DNA from: Methyloversatilis discipulorum
GTDB lineage: Bacteria > Pseudomonadota > Gammaproteobacteria > Burkholderiales > Rhodocyclaceae
NCBI RefSeq assembly: GCF_000527135.1
Contig: NZ_AZUP01000001.1
Coordinates: forward strand, 1,116,001 to 1,180,000
Reading direction: 5' to 3'
Length of the DNA: 64,000 bases
Position 1 is the first letter of the stretch. Every line of letters starts with the position of its first letter. Shown here piece by piece: positions 42,769 to 55,787 of this stretch. The position numbers and the translations under genes were made by a program. Under the pieces are notes generated by a model. It worked only from the letters and a program-made list of their open reading frames with translations, was not told where the DNA came from and ran no database searches.

Positions 42769-43923
42769 TCAGGATTTTCTTGAGCGCAGCGTTTCGAACA
42801 CGTCGGGCAGCATGCAGGTCTGCAGGCTGCGCTGCGAGAACAGGAAGCGGCCGTCGCAGACGAAACCCAGTTCCTGCCAGTCCACGGCGTCGTTGAGCAG
42901 CTCGGCGGCGCGTGCCAGATCCGCCACTTCGGGGCGGGCGAACAGCGCCAGCACCGAGCCGTCGTAGTGCGTGCAGTCGTGCAGGAAGAAGGGGCGCGGC
43001 TTGCGCGTCTTGCCATTCACGTAGATGCGCGGGCCCCCCGAGCGGTGGTGCAGACGCCCCCACTGCCACCAGTTGTGCTCGCCGAACTCGCGCACGCGCC
43101 GTGCCAGCAGCCGCGGCTTGTGCTGCTCCAGCCAGTCGTTGCGCACATCGAAGAAGGCGCGCCGTGTGCGGCCGGTATCGACGGTGCTGGAACAGACGAA
43201 CTCCACATTGCCCTGCGGGTGCACGAAGATGTCGTCCGCCCCGGACACGGCGCCGACCCGAACGTCGAACAGCGAAGCCAGCGGCACGCCGTAATCGCCT
43301 CGCAGGAACATGAGCTGGCCGCGTTCGCAGTGGAAGCGCCGCCCGTCGCTCATGCGCCGGTCCATGCGCCCCTTCTCGAAACGGAATACCGCGCAGTTCG
43401 GCACATAGGGGCCGAACACGCGGCTGTCGCCAGTCTCGATGAAGTCGGTAATGCTGCCTTCGGCGAACAGCCAGTCATTCAGCCGGCGCGCGGCGGTCAG
43501 CTTGATGAAATCGCGCGGCACGATGAAAATCAGTTCGCCACCCGGTTTCAGATGACGCACGCACTTCTCGATGAAGAAGAGATAGAGGTTGCTGCGGCGG
43601 TCGAACAGATCGCTGCGCAGCTGTGCCCGCGTGTCCGCCTGGATGTCCTGGTGCCGCACATACGGCGGATTGCCGATCACGGTGTCGAATTGCTGGTCGA
43701 CCGGGTAGGCGAAGAAATCCATCACCTGCGCGCCGGCCGGCGCCACCGTCGGATCGATCTCGATGGCCACGCACCCCGGAATGCGCGACGCGAATGCGCC
43801 GTTACCGGCCGACGGTTCAAGCGTGCGGCCGCGGTTGCGGCGCAGCGCCAGCATGCGTTCGACGACATCGTCGCGGGTGAAGACCTGTCCCAGGATCTCG
43901 ACCCGGTGGTTCCTTTCGTTCAT
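42769..43923 (-). CDS. Adenine-specific DNA methyltransferase, orphan
   Basis: From the ATG at 43923 the product has 384 residues. It begins with LGQVFTRDDVVERMLAL, the VFTP-like start of gamma-class N6-adenine methyltransferases. SAM motif I follows (TLEPSAGNGAFASRI), then the acidic motif AIEIDP and catalytic motif IV NPPY. The C-terminal target-recognition part is about 200 residues (NVEFVCSSTVDT, GPRIYVNGKTRKPRPFF). It resembles the methylase partner of type II systems of the TaqI/PaeR7I kind, but no restriction gene is adjacent. It may act in regulation or protect against a foreign enzyme. Confidence 0.85.
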   Translation of the reverse strand: MNERNHRVEILGQVFTRDDVVERMLALRRNRGRTLEPSAGNGAFASRIPGCVAIEIDPTVAPAGAQVMDFFAYPVDQQFDTVIGNPPYVRHQDIQADTRAQLRSDLFDRRSNLYLFFIEKCVRHLKPGGELIFIVPRDFIKLTAARRLNDWLFAEGSITDFIETGDSRVFGPYVPNCAVFRFEKGRMDRRMSDGRRFHCERGQLMFLRGDYGVPLASLFDVRVGAVSGADDIFVHPQGNVEFVCSSTVDTGRTRRAFFDVRNDWLEQHKPRLLARRVREFGEHNWWQWGRLHHRSGGPRIYVNGKTRKPRPFFLHDCTHYDGSVLALFARPEVADLARAAELLNDAVDWQELGFVCDGRFLFSQRSLQTCMLPDVFETLRSRKS

Positions 43924-44022
43924 GGCGCCATTGTCCCATGGCTCCCATGTGCCGGCGCAGCATGTGTGCCGCCCACGCATGGGCTACCATCAGCGCCCCG
44001 CACCCACACCCGGCCCTGCCCC

Positions 44023-44994
44023 ATGCTGCATGCACCGATGGAACCCTTCGATCACGGCTGGCTCGACGTCGGCCAGGGCCATCGCGTCTATTACGAACAG
44101 TGCGGCAATCCGCAGGGCAAGCCGGCGCTCTACCTGCACGGCGGCCCGGGTTCGGGTTGTTCGCCGCGCCAGCGCCGCTTCTTCGATCCGGCGGTGTACC
44201 GCGCCGTGCTGTTCGACCAGCGCGGCTGCGGCCGCAGCACGCCGCTGGGCGATACCGCGCACAACCACAGCGATGCGCTGATCGCCGACATCGAGGCGCT
44301 GCGCCGCCACCTGGGCATCGAGCACTGGCTGGTATTCGGCGGCTCCTGGGGCGCGACGCTGGCGGCGACCTATGCCGCCCGCCACCGCGAGGCCTGCAGC
44401 GGCGTGCTGCTGCGCGGCCTCTTCCTCGGCGGGCGCGCGGATATCGACTGGTTCTTTGACGGCGCCGCCGCACTGGCGCCGGAAGCGCACGACGCCTTCA
44501 TGCAGACGGTGCCTGCGCGCTGGCGCAGCCGTGTCGTCGTCTGGCTGGACCGGGTGTTCTCGTCCGGCGACAGCGCGCGCATCGACCGCGCCGTACTGGC
44601 CTGGCGCGCCTGGGAGCATGCGCTCGGCGCGTGGCCGGAACGCAGCGTGCCGACCGAACCGACGGCGGACGAATGGCCGCTGCTGCACGCCCGCTATCGC
44701 GTGCAATCGCACTATCTGGCGCACCGCTGCTTCATCGGCGAAGCGAAGGTGCTGGACGCGATCGCCCGCCTGCACGGGCTGCCGGTCGCCTTCGTGCACG
44801 GCACCAACGACCTGATCTGCCGACCGCAGAACGCCTGGCGCGCGCACCGCACGCTGGCGGGCAGCCGGCTGGCCTGGGCACAGGGTGCCGGTCACGACCC
44901 CTTCCATCCGGCCAGCCTCAAGCTGCTCGGGTCGGCGCTGGCCGCGCACGCGCGTGACGGACATTTCGACGCTTGGCCGGGAGAACCGTCGTGA
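44023..44994 (+). CDS. pip: Prolyl aminopeptidase
   Basis: The ATG at 44023 gives 323 residues; a second ATG at 44038 is also possible. It is an alpha/beta hydrolase of peptidase family S33: the HGGPGSGCSP oxyanion region, DQRGCGRSTP, the nucleophile elbow GGSWGATLA, the acid Asp in VHGTNDLICRP and the base His in GAGHDPF. It removes N-terminal proline from peptides in the cytoplasm. Its stop overlaps the GTG of the kinase gene, so the two are co-transcribed. Confidence 0.92.
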   Translation: MLHAPMEPFDHGWLDVGQGHRVYYEQCGNPQGKPALYLHGGPGSGCSPRQRRFFDPAVYRAVLFDQRGCGRSTPLGDTAHNHSDALIADIEALRRHLGIEHWLVFGGSWGATLAATYAARHREACSGVLLRGLFLGGRADIDWFFDGAAALAPEAHDAFMQTVPARWRSRVVVWLDRVFSSGDSARIDRAVLAWRAWEHALGAWPERSVPTEPTADEWPLLHARYRVQSHYLAHRCFIGEAKVLDAIARLHGLPVAFVHGTNDLICRPQNAWRAHRTLAGSRLAWAQGAGHDPFHPASLKLLGSALAAHARDGHFDAWPGEPS

Positions 44995-46337
44995 GCCTCC
45001 GACTGAAGCTGAACCTGCTGATCGCCGCCGTCATCCTGACCTTCACCAGCACCATGCTGTCGATGGAGCTGATGGGCACGCGGCGCGCCGTCAGCGAGGA
45101 GATCGAGGCGGCGAACCGGGTGGCCACCCAGCTGCTGTCACGCGTGGCACTGGTCTACGCCAACATGGGTTCGCCTGCGCTGGTCGATTTCCTGTATCGC
45201 CTCGGTCGCGTGCGCGCCACCGAAATCCATCTGGTCGACAGCAACGGCGTGATGCTCTACACCTCGCCGCCCTCGCCCTACAAGGCCGGCCGCGACGCAC
45301 CCGAGTGGTATTCGAACGCGATACTGCCCAAGCGCCCGCGCCAGGAGATTACGCTGAACGACGGCGCGCGACTGGTGGTCGAGGCCGACGCTTCGCGCGC
45401 CATCCTCGATGGCTGGGACGAGGCGGTGCAGTTGCTGATCGCCGGCTCGATCGCGCTGTTGCTGGGCAACGGCATCGTGTTCTGGCTGGTCGGCCGCGAA
45501 ACCCGTCCGTTCAACACCATCGTGCGCGGACTCGAACACATGCGCGCCGGCGACTACCACACCCGGCTACCGCAACTTCCAGGCAAGGAGGCCAGTTCGA
45601 TGGCTCAGGCCTTCAACCGGATGGCGCAGGCGATCGAGGACAATATGAACGCCCGCCAGGAGGCGCTCGAAGCACGCAGCAATCTGGAGGAAAACCGCGA
45701 ACTGACGCAGTTCATCCAGAGCCGCATCGAAGAGGAAAGGCGCGACATCGCGCGCGAACTGCACGACGAAATGGGCCAGGCGGTCACCGCGATCAAAAGC
45801 ATGGGCCTTTCGATCGCCCGGCGCGACGCCCAGTCCGATCCGCGCAGCGCCGAGGCGGCCAACCTGATCGTCGAGACGGCCAATCACCTCTACGACGTGA
45901 TGCACAGCATCATCCCGAAACTGCGACCGCTGGCGCTGGACAATCTCGGGCTGGAGGATGCGTTGGAAGATCTGGTGTCGGAGTGGCGGCGCCATCACCC
46001 GGACATGCAGTTCGATCTGCGGATGCAAGACCTGCCGGAGGCGCCGGGCGACTCCTTCAAGCTGGCCGCCTACCGCATCGTGCAGGAAGCGGTGACCAAT
46101 GCGCTGAAGCACGCCAACGCGCGGAAAATCATGATTTCGCTGCACGGCTCGGAACGGTCGCTGGAGGTATCGGTCGAGGACGATGGCGCCGGGCTCGAAC
46201 AAGGCTGGGCACAGAAGCGCGGACACCACGGCGTGCGCGGCATGCGCGAACGCGCGCAGGCGCTCGGCGGCGAACTTGAACTGCAGTCGCGCGACGATGG
46301 GGGTACCCGGGTGTTTGCGCGACTGCCGATGGATTGA
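44991..46337 (+). CDS. Sensor histidine kinase with HAMP domain, NarL-type partner
   Basis: A GTG at 44991 overlapping the pip stop gives 448 residues. The N-terminal membrane helix (LNLLIAAVILTFTST) is followed by a periplasmic sensor of about 110 residues and a second helix (LLIAGSIALLLGNGIVFWLV). A HAMP domain (RPFNTIVRGLEHMRAGDY), a HisKA_3 H-box (DIARELHDEMGQAVT, His258) and an HATPase_c domain (QEAVTNALKHANA, DDGAGLEQG, HHGVRGMRERA) complete it. The periplasmic part resembles small-molecule sensors (LVDSNGVMLYTSP). The cognate regulator gene follows directly. Confidence 0.93.
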   Translation: MSLRLKLNLLIAAVILTFTSTMLSMELMGTRRAVSEEIEAANRVATQLLSRVALVYANMGSPALVDFLYRLGRVRATEIHLVDSNGVMLYTSPPSPYKAGRDAPEWYSNAILPKRPRQEITLNDGARLVVEADASRAILDGWDEAVQLLIAGSIALLLGNGIVFWLVGRETRPFNTIVRGLEHMRAGDYHTRLPQLPGKEASSMAQAFNRMAQAIEDNMNARQEALEARSNLEENRELTQFIQSRIEEERRDIARELHDEMGQAVTAIKSMGLSIARRDAQSDPRSAEAANLIVETANHLYDVMHSIIPKLRPLALDNLGLEDALEDLVSEWRRHHPDMQFDLRMQDLPEAPGDSFKLAAYRIVQEAVTNALKHANARKIMISLHGSERSLEVSVEDDGAGLEQGWAQKRGHHGVRGMRERAQALGGELELQSRDDGGTRVFARLPMD

Positions 46338-46351
46338 GGGGGAGAACAACA

Positions 46352-46990
46352 ATGGGACCGATCAAGGTCATGCTGGTGGACGACCACGCGGTCGTCCGCA
46401 TGGGATTCAAGCTGCTGCTCGCCGCCTGCGAGGACATCGAGGTGATCGGCGAAGCCGACAGCGGCGAAGTGGCCTACCAGCGCTACACCGAACTGAAGCC
46501 GGACGTGATCGTGATGGATCTGTCCATGCCCGGCATGGGCGGCATTGAGGCCGTGCGGCGACTGACCGCGCGCGACAAGGGCGTGCGCATCCTGGCGCTG
46601 TCGGCGCACGAGGACACGGCGCATCCGAAGCGGGTGCTGAAGGCCGGTGCCACCGGTTACCTGTCGAAGCGCGGCGCGCCGGAGGCGCTGATCGACGCGG
46701 TGCGCACGGTGGCCGCCGGCCGCATGTATCTGGACGCAGAAATCGCGCAGAAGCTGGCGATGCAGGACGTGACCGGCACGCAGAATCCGGTCGAGGCGCT
46801 GTCGGAGCGTGAGTTCGAGGTATTCATCCACCTCGCCCGCGGTCAGTCGGTGAACCAGATCGCCGAAACGCTGCACCTGTCGACCTCGACCGTCGGTACC
46901 CATCTTTACAACGTCAAGCAAAAACTCGGCGCGTCCAACCAGGCCGAGCTGACGCTGATTGCACTTCGCAACGGCCTGATCGAGGCCTGA
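46352..46990 (+). CDS. Response regulator, NarL/FixJ family
   Basis: The ATG at 46352 is preceded by GAGGGGGAG and gives 212 residues. The receiver has D10/D11 and phosphoacceptor D56 (VIVMDLSMPG). A LuxR HTH follows (LSEREFEVFIHLARGQSVNQIAETL, STSTVGTHLYNVKQKL). It is the partner of the kinase 14 bases upstream. A hairpin follows its stop. Confidence 0.93.
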   Translation: MGPIKVMLVDDHAVVRMGFKLLLAACEDIEVIGEADSGEVAYQRYTELKPDVIVMDLSMPGMGGIEAVRRLTARDKGVRILALSAHEDTAHPKRVLKAGATGYLSKRGAPEALIDAVRTVAAGRMYLDAEIAQKLAMQDVTGTQNPVEALSEREFEVFIHLARGQSVNQIAETLHLSTSTVGTHLYNVKQKLGASNQAELTLIALRNGLIEA

Positions 46991-47393
46991 TCGCACTCTG
47001 CAACAGATGCATCGCACCAGGCCGGTGCGATGCCTGTGGCTGCAGTGCTTCATTTTCGGTCACGACCTTCCACATTCCGGCCATCCGGACGTCGCGTCGT
47101 CGTACGCCCGACCCGCGACGATCTCCCGCATCGAGGCCACCGTCTTTTGTTGCAACGCAACATCGGGAAGCTTTCCCGATGCGGGTTTCCACGTCGTCGT
47201 GCCCGCAACAGCACCGTCCCCCACGTCCGCCGCAGCGCCTGAAGCGCCCTTCCTCGACGGCGCTGGCACGCTTCTCGCTGATACCGCTCGTCAGCTGACA
47301 CACCATAAACCTCATATCTACACAGCCATGTTCCGTTAGTCAGTCATCGCCAGCGGGTCCATGAAGGCCCCGCAAGCCGGCAAGGAGATCGTC
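46991..47393. other. Non-coding stretch with two perfect hairpins
   Basis: This 403-base gap is followed by the protease gene. GCATCGCACC/GGTGCGATGC (47009-47033) is a perfect 10-base stem that could terminate the regulator transcript, although no T-run follows. CATCGGGAA-GCT-TTCCCGATG (47161-47181) is a second perfect palindrome of unknown role. Short open frames here have no recognisable product. Confidence 0.6.
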
Positions 47394-48194
47394 ATGCGTG
47401 CCCTTGGATTGCTGTTCTTGCTCACCGTCGCTCAGGCTTCACACGCCAGTGCTGAGCGATACATCCAGTTGTCGATGCACGTGGTGAAAGTACTTGCCGC
47501 GAACGCAGACGGACGCATCAACACCGGAACCGGCGTGCAGATCGACGACACGCACGTGATCACCAACTGTCACGTGGTCGGCATCGCCACCAACGTGATC
47601 GTGGCCCGCGGCAGCAGCGGCGTGCCGGCGCAGGCCAGTTCGGTCGATCCGCGCCACGACCTGTGCGTGATGACTACGCCGCACGCGATGGGCCGACCGG
47701 TAGACATGGCCACCTCGCGCACACTGAAGGTCGGCGACACGGTGCATGCGGTCGGCTTCTCCGGCGGCAAGGCGCTGTCGATGAGCGACGGCCAGGTGAC
47801 CGCGCTGCACGAGATGGATGGCGCGCTGGTGATCGAAACCGACGCCTCCTTCCAACAGGGCGCGTCCGGCGGCGCGCTGTTCGACGCCGACGGCCGTCTG
47901 GTCGGCGTGCTCACCTTCTTCATTCCGGGCATGAAACGCCACTTCGCCGTGCCGGTGGAATGGGTGCACAGCGGCATCGCCGCGTCAGGACTCCCCTTGC
48001 GCGACGCCACCCCGCCGTTCTGGGCCGCCGCCGACGAGGACAAGCCCTACTTTCTGCGCGCCATCCAGCACGAGAACGACGGCGACTGGGGCCGTCTGCA
48101 GGCGGTGGCGAAGGAATGGGTGGAAGCGGAGCCGAACAACAGCGCGGCGATCAAGGCTGCGGTGCGCGCCAGCCAGCTGCCGCCGCTGCGCTAA
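47394..48194 (+). CDS. Secreted trypsin-like serine protease
   Basis: The ATG at 47394 has AAGGAG upstream and gives 266 residues with a signal peptide (ALGLLFLLTVAQASHA). The catalytic triad is visible: His in VITNCHVVG, Asp in RHDLCV and Ser in QQGASGGALF. It resembles the protease domain of the HtrA/Do group but has no PDZ domain; a short helical C-terminus (AVAKEWVEAEPNNSAAIKAAV) follows. It is probably periplasmic or secreted. The target is unknown. Monocistronic, with a strong terminator. Confidence 0.88.
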   Translation: MRALGLLFLLTVAQASHASAERYIQLSMHVVKVLAANADGRINTGTGVQIDDTHVITNCHVVGIATNVIVARGSSGVPAQASSVDPRHDLCVMTTPHAMGRPVDMATSRTLKVGDTVHAVGFSGGKALSMSDGQVTALHEMDGALVIETDASFQQGASGGALFDADGRLVGVLTFFIPGMKRHFAVPVEWVHSGIAASGLPLRDATPPFWAAADEDKPYFLRAIQHENDGDWGRLQAVAKEWVEAEPNNSAAIKAAVRASQLPPLR

Positions 48195-48206
48195 ACGACC
48201 GGCACA

Positions 48207-48239
48207 AAAAAGCCGGCCCCGCAGGGCCGGCTTTTTTTC
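48207..48239. terminator. Bidirectional rho-independent terminator
   Basis: AAAAAAGCCGGCCC pairs with GGGCCGGCTTTTTT around CGCA. It lies between the convergent protease gene and hppA. Confidence 0.92.
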
Positions 48240-48254
48240 GTCCCGACACAGGCC

Positions 48255-50459
<2,205 letters not shown>

Positions 50460-50632
50460 CACCCCTCCTCTTGTTTTGACTGCGTGCAACGAAAGGGCGG
50501 CGCCGTGACCCCGCCCCGGAAGCAGCGAGCAACCTTGTGGGTTGCCGGACACGCGCCCCTGCGGCGCCTGCCCTGGTATGTCATCCGCACGCCGGGGAGC
50601 GTGCGGCTACAAGCGGTGCGTCTTCGACCCGG

Positions 50633-51889
50633 TCAGCCCTGGAACGGCGGCAGCGTGCGCGGCACGCTTTCGTTCTTCAGGCTGACATAGGCCGGCAGTC
50701 CATTCACGTAGGGCGGATAGTCCTCACCTTCGATCAGGGGCTGCAGGTATTTCCGGCAGGCGTCGGTGATGCCGAAGCCGTCGTCGGAAATGAAATGCCT
50801 GGGCATCATCTTCTCGCGGTTCGCAACGTCCTGCAGTTGCGCCACGTCAATCTTCCATGCATACGGCGTGTCGGACACGCGCACGATGGCGGGCATGACC
50901 GCGTTGCGGCCCTCGATCGCCAGCTCGACCGCGCGGCGGCCGAGCGCATAGGCCTGCTCGGCATCGGTACCCGACGCGATGTGGCGACCACTGCGCTGCA
51001 GGTAGTCCGGCAGCGCCCAGTGGTATTTGTGGCCGAGCTTCGTCTTGATCAGTTCGGCGATCTGCTGACCGACGCCGCCCAGCTGGGCATGACCGAAGGC
51101 GTCGCGCGTGCCCGACTCGGCCAGCAGCTTGCCGTCGGCGCCACGCAGGCCCTCGGACACCGCGATGGCGCAGAAGTCGTGCTCGCGCACGCAGGCGTCG
51201 ACGCGCGCCAGAAAGGCCGCTTCGTCGAACGGAATTTCGGGGAACAGCAGGATGTGCGGCGCCTCGGCCGGCGTACGCGCGGCGAGACCCGCCGCAGCGG
51301 TGATCCAGCCGGCATGGCGGCCCATCACTTCCATCACGAATATCTTGGTGGACGTACGTGCCATCGAAGCGACGTCCAGACCGGCTTCCATCATCGACAC
51401 CGCGACATACTTCGCGACCGAACCGAAGCCCGGGCAGTTGTCGGTCTCGACCAGATCGTTGTCGACGGTCTTCGGAATGCCGACGCAGGTGAGCGGGTAA
51501 TGCAGCTTTTCCGCGATCTGCGACACCTTCCACGCGGTGTCCATCGAATCGTTGCCGCCGTTGTAGAGGAACCAGCGGATGTCGTGCGCGCGGAACACCT
51601 CGATCAGCCGCTCGTACTGCGCGCGGCTTTCTTCGAGGCCCTTCAGCTTGTAGCGGCAGGAACCGAAAGCGCCGCCCGGCGTGTGACGCAGGGCGGCGAT
51701 GGCCGCGTCGCTTTCCAGCGAGGTGTCGATCAGGTCTTCGTGCAGCGCACCGAGGATGCCGTTGCGCCCGGCGAACACCTTGCCGATCACGTCGCCATGC
51801 TCACGCGCCGCCTGGATGACGCCGCAGGCGGTCGCGTTGATGACCGCCGTAACGCCACCGGACTGCGCGTAGAACAGGTTTGCAGCCAT
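50633..51889 (-). CDS. pfp: 6-phosphofructokinase, PPi-dependent type
   Basis: This 418-residue protein has the phosphofructokinase fold. At the two positions that decide the phosphoryl donor it has Asp114 in GGNDS and Lys140 in PKTVDND; ATP enzymes have Gly in GGDGS and PGTIDND. Both point to pyrophosphate as donor. MEVMGRHAGW and the substrate loop FPEIPF are also present. It would run glycolysis or gluconeogenesis reversibly at the fructose 6-phosphate step, linked to hppA downstream and adk upstream (gap 5 bases). Confidence 0.93.
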   Translation of the reverse strand: MAANLFYAQSGGVTAVINATACGVIQAAREHGDVIGKVFAGRNGILGALHEDLIDTSLESDAAIAALRHTPGGAFGSCRYKLKGLEESRAQYERLIEVFRAHDIRWFLYNGGNDSMDTAWKVSQIAEKLHYPLTCVGIPKTVDNDLVETDNCPGFGSVAKYVAVSMMEAGLDVASMARTSTKIFVMEVMGRHAGWITAAAGLAARTPAEAPHILLFPEIPFDEAAFLARVDACVREHDFCAIAVSEGLRGADGKLLAESGTRDAFGHAQLGGVGQQIAELIKTKLGHKYHWALPDYLQRSGRHIASGTDAEQAYALGRRAVELAIEGRNAVMPAIVRVSDTPYAWKIDVAQLQDVANREKMMPRHFISDDGFGITDACRKYLQPLIEGEDYPPYVNGLPAYVSLKNESVPRTLPPFQG

Positions 51890-51894
51890 GCAGA

Positions 51895-53435
<1,541 letters not shown>

Positions 53436-53452
53436 GATGAACTCCCCGTCGC

Positions 53453-53662
53453 TCAGCCGTTGCGGCCAGCCGGCTCGCGCAGCGCAGCGACTTCTTCCTC
53501 GCTCATTTCACGTGCTTCGTCTTCGAGCATGACCGGAATGCCGTCGCGGATCGGATACGCCAGGCGGCTGGCCTTGCACTGCAGCTCGTTGCGGGCACGG
53601 TCGAGCACCAGAGGTGCCTTGGTGACCGGACAGACGAGAATTTCAAGAAGACGTGGATCCAT
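53453..53662 (-). CDS. Trm112/YcaR family small protein
   Basis: This 69-residue protein begins [18 protein letters not shown], the hallmark of the Trm112-like family. The usual second Cys pair is reduced to one Cys ([21 protein letters not shown]). Its start overlaps the end of lpxK by 20 bases. Bacterial members may bind methyltransferases or stabilise partners; the role is not defined. Confidence 0.92.
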   Translation of the reverse strand: MDPRLLEILVCPVTKAPLVLDRARNELQCKASRLAYPIRDGIPVMLEDEAREMSEEEVAALREPAGRNG

Positions 53663-54650
53663 GCTTCAACTCCGCTAGACGGGTCGCGATGTAACCCGCC
53701 AGATCAGGGTCGAGGTGTGCCTCGACCGGCAATACCCACATCGGGGTGTCCGACAATCCGTAACATTTTACCGCGTCCTTCTCGGTCAGCAGCAGCGCAT
53801 CGCAGTCGGGGAAGGCGAGGTCCTGCGACGAATACACGTGATGATCGGGAAACGGATGCGCGACGAAGTCGAGTCCGAGCGCGCGCAGGTAATCGAAAAA
53901 GCGCGCCGGCTCGCCGATGCCGGCCACCGCATGCAGGCGCAGGCCACGCAGATCGGCCGCCGTCGCCTGCTGTTCCGGCCGATCGAGCCGATGGAAGCGC
54001 TCGCCGTGCAGGCGCATGCGGAAGGCGGTGCGGACAACCTCAGGTGGCGTCGACAAGCCGTTCAGCACCACCGCGTCGACCGTGCGCAGCCGTGCGATCG
54101 ATTCGCGCAAGGGCCCTGCCGGCAGATGGAAACCGTTCATGACGCCACGCCTGTCCAGTACCGCAATCTCAACGTCGCGCGCCAGCGCGTAGTGCTGCAG
54201 CCCGTCGTCGCACAGCACGAGGTCGCACTCCGGATGTGCCGACAGCCCGGCGCGCGCCGCCTCGGCACGACGGCGACCGACCCACACCGGCAGGCCGCTG
54301 CGCCGCGCCAGCAGCACGGGTTCGTCGCCAGATTCGGTGACATCGGCCCGGGCGCCGACCTCATGCACGGCATCGGCGCGACCGCCGTAGCCGCGCGTGA
54401 CGATCAGCGGGCGCCAGCCACGCTCGGCCAGCGCACGCGCCAGATACAGGGTGAGCGGCGTCTTGCCCGCACCGCCGGCGATGATGTTGCCGACCACGAC
54501 GACCGGCACCGGCAGACGCTCGGCCTGCAGCAGGCCTGCGCTGAATGCGGCGCGGCGCATTGACGAGACAAGACGGAAGAGCAGCGACAGCGGCCACAGC
54601 AGCCAGGCCGCGACGCCGCGGCTGCGCCACAGCGCGGGCGCGGTGCTCAT
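53643..54650 (-). CDS. lpxK: Tetraacyldisaccharide 4'-kinase
   Basis: This 335-residue protein has the N-terminal membrane-associating helix, then the P-loop [21 protein letters not shown] and the catalytic segment [22 protein letters not shown]. It phosphorylates the 4' position of the lipid A precursor at the inner membrane. The GTG/ATG start overlaps the end of exbD by four bases. No msbA is adjacent. Confidence 0.95.
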   Translation of the reverse strand: MSTAPALWRSRGVAAWLLWPLSLLFRLVSSMRRAAFSAGLLQAERLPVPVVVVGNIIAGGAGKTPLTLYLARALAERGWRPLIVTRGYGGRADAVHEVGARADVTESGDEPVLLARRSGLPVWVGRRRAEAARAGLSAHPECDLVLCDDGLQHYALARDVEIAVLDRRGVMNGFHLPAGPLRESIARLRTVDAVVLNGLSTPPEVVRTAFRMRLHGERFHRLDRPEQQATAADLRGLRLHAVAGIGEPARFFDYLRALGLDFVAHPFPDHHVYSSQDLAFPDCDALLLTEKDAVKCYGLSDTPMWVLPVEAHLDPDLAGYIATRLAELKHGSTSS

Positions 54651-55075
54651 CGGCCGCCGGACGCGTCGGACTGGGTGGCGAAGGAAATGCCGGCGATGCC
54701 GGCGCGCTGCGCTGCCTGCATCACGTCGATCGACGACTGCAGCCGCGCGTCCTTGTCGGACGAGATGATGACCACCGGCTCCTGCTTGCCCGACGCCGCC
54801 TTCGCCAGCGCCTCGGCCAGCGCGTCGGCGTTGCCGGCCGCCACTGGCAGGCGGTTGATCAGGATGTCGCCGCGTGCGGTGATGAGCACATTGATCTCGC
54901 GATCGGTCACCTCCGCTTCGGGTGCTTCGGCGCTGGGCAGCGTGATTTCGAGGCCGGCAGTCTTCGAGTAGGTGGTGGTCACCATCAGGAAGATGAGGAT
55001 GACCAGCAGCACGTCGATCAGCGGAATCAGGTTGATTTCGAGCTCTTCACGCCCGCGGCCGCGTCGGAAATTCAT
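54647..55075 (-). CDS. exbD: ExbD/TolR family biopolymer transport protein
   Basis: This 142-residue protein has one membrane helix (INLIPLIDVLLVILIFLMV) carrying the conserved Asp that senses the proton gradient. A periplasmic domain follows, with ITARGDILINRLPV. It partners the ExbB-like protein encoded 9 bases upstream to energise a TonB- or Tol-type system, or lipid transport, as often seen beside lpxK. Confidence 0.93.
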   Translation of the reverse strand: MNFRRGRGREELEINLIPLIDVLLVILIFLMVTTTYSKTAGLEITLPSAEAPEAEVTDREINVLITARGDILINRLPVAAGNADALAEALAKAASGKQEPVVIISSDKDARLQSSIDVMQAAQRAGIAGISFATQSDASGGR

Positions 55076-55084
55076 CGGGCGTCC

Positions 55085-55696
55085 TTACTTCGCGGCACGC
55101 TCGCCATGCACCACCTCGACCAGCTTGATCGCCTGCTGCTCCATATCGACGATGAAGTCGTCGACGCGACCGCGGAAGTAGCGGTGGAAGATCAGCGCCG
55201 GAATCGCCACCAGCAGACCGAAGCCCGTGTTGTACAGCGCGATGGAGATGCCGCTGGCCAGTTGCTGCGGATTGCTGCCGGTGGCGGTCTGCGAACCGAA
55301 GATTTCAATCATGCCGACCACCGTGCCGAACAGGCCCATCAGCGGCGCCGCTGCAGCGATCGTGCCGAGCGTGGTCAGATAACGTTCGAGGTCGTGCGTG
55401 ACCGCACGCCCTTCCTCCTCGATCGCCTCCTTCATCACTTCGCGCGAACTGCGCACATTGCGCAGGCCGGCGGCCAGCACGCGGCCCAGCGGCGAGTGCG
55501 CGGCCACGCGGCGTATCATGTCGGCGTTCGGCTGACCGCCCTTCAGGTCGGTGGCGATGGATTCGAGCAGCCCCGGCGGCACGACCTTGCTTCGACGCAG
55601 ACTGGCCAGACGTTCGATGATCAGCGCGACGGCGATGACGGAGGCGGCAATCAGCGGCCAGATCGGCCAGCCGGCCGCGCGGATGATCTCAAACAC
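55085..55696 (-). CDS. exbB: ExbB/TolQ/MotA family proton channel protein
   Basis: A GTG at 55696 preceded by AAGGGG gives 203 residues, the usual family length; the longer frame to 55879 adds unrelated residues and would run through the DnaA-box region. Three helices are visible: the first IWPLIAASVIAVALIIERL, then TLGTIAAAAPLMGLFGTVVGMI and IALYNTGFGLLVAIPALIFH. It forms the motor ring with ExbD. It is the first gene of the exbB-exbD-lpxK-kdsB-adk-pfp-hppA block. Confidence 0.9.
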   Translation of the reverse strand: MFEIIRAAGWPIWPLIAASVIAVALIIERLASLRRSKVVPPGLLESIATDLKGGQPNADMIRRVAAHSPLGRVLAAGLRNVRSSREVMKEAIEEEGRAVTHDLERYLTTLGTIAAAAPLMGLFGTVVGMIEIFGSQTATGSNPQQLASGISIALYNTGFGLLVAIPALIFHRYFRGRVDDFIVDMEQQAIKLVEVVHGERAAK

Positions 55697-55787
55697 GTAG
55701 AGCCCCTTCGTGAACAAGCGGCGAACTGTAGCCTGCACGACGAGGGGCGGCAACCCTGGGACATCGCCGGCGATGCGGCCGACGAGG

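Noticed and set aside
42967..44022. N-terminal extension of prolyl aminopeptidase
   Set aside because: Antisense to the methyltransferase gene and unlike any peptidase domain.
47007..47339. Small open frames on both strands in the gap after the response regulator
   Set aside because: No ribosome-binding site, no family, and they overlap perfect hairpins.
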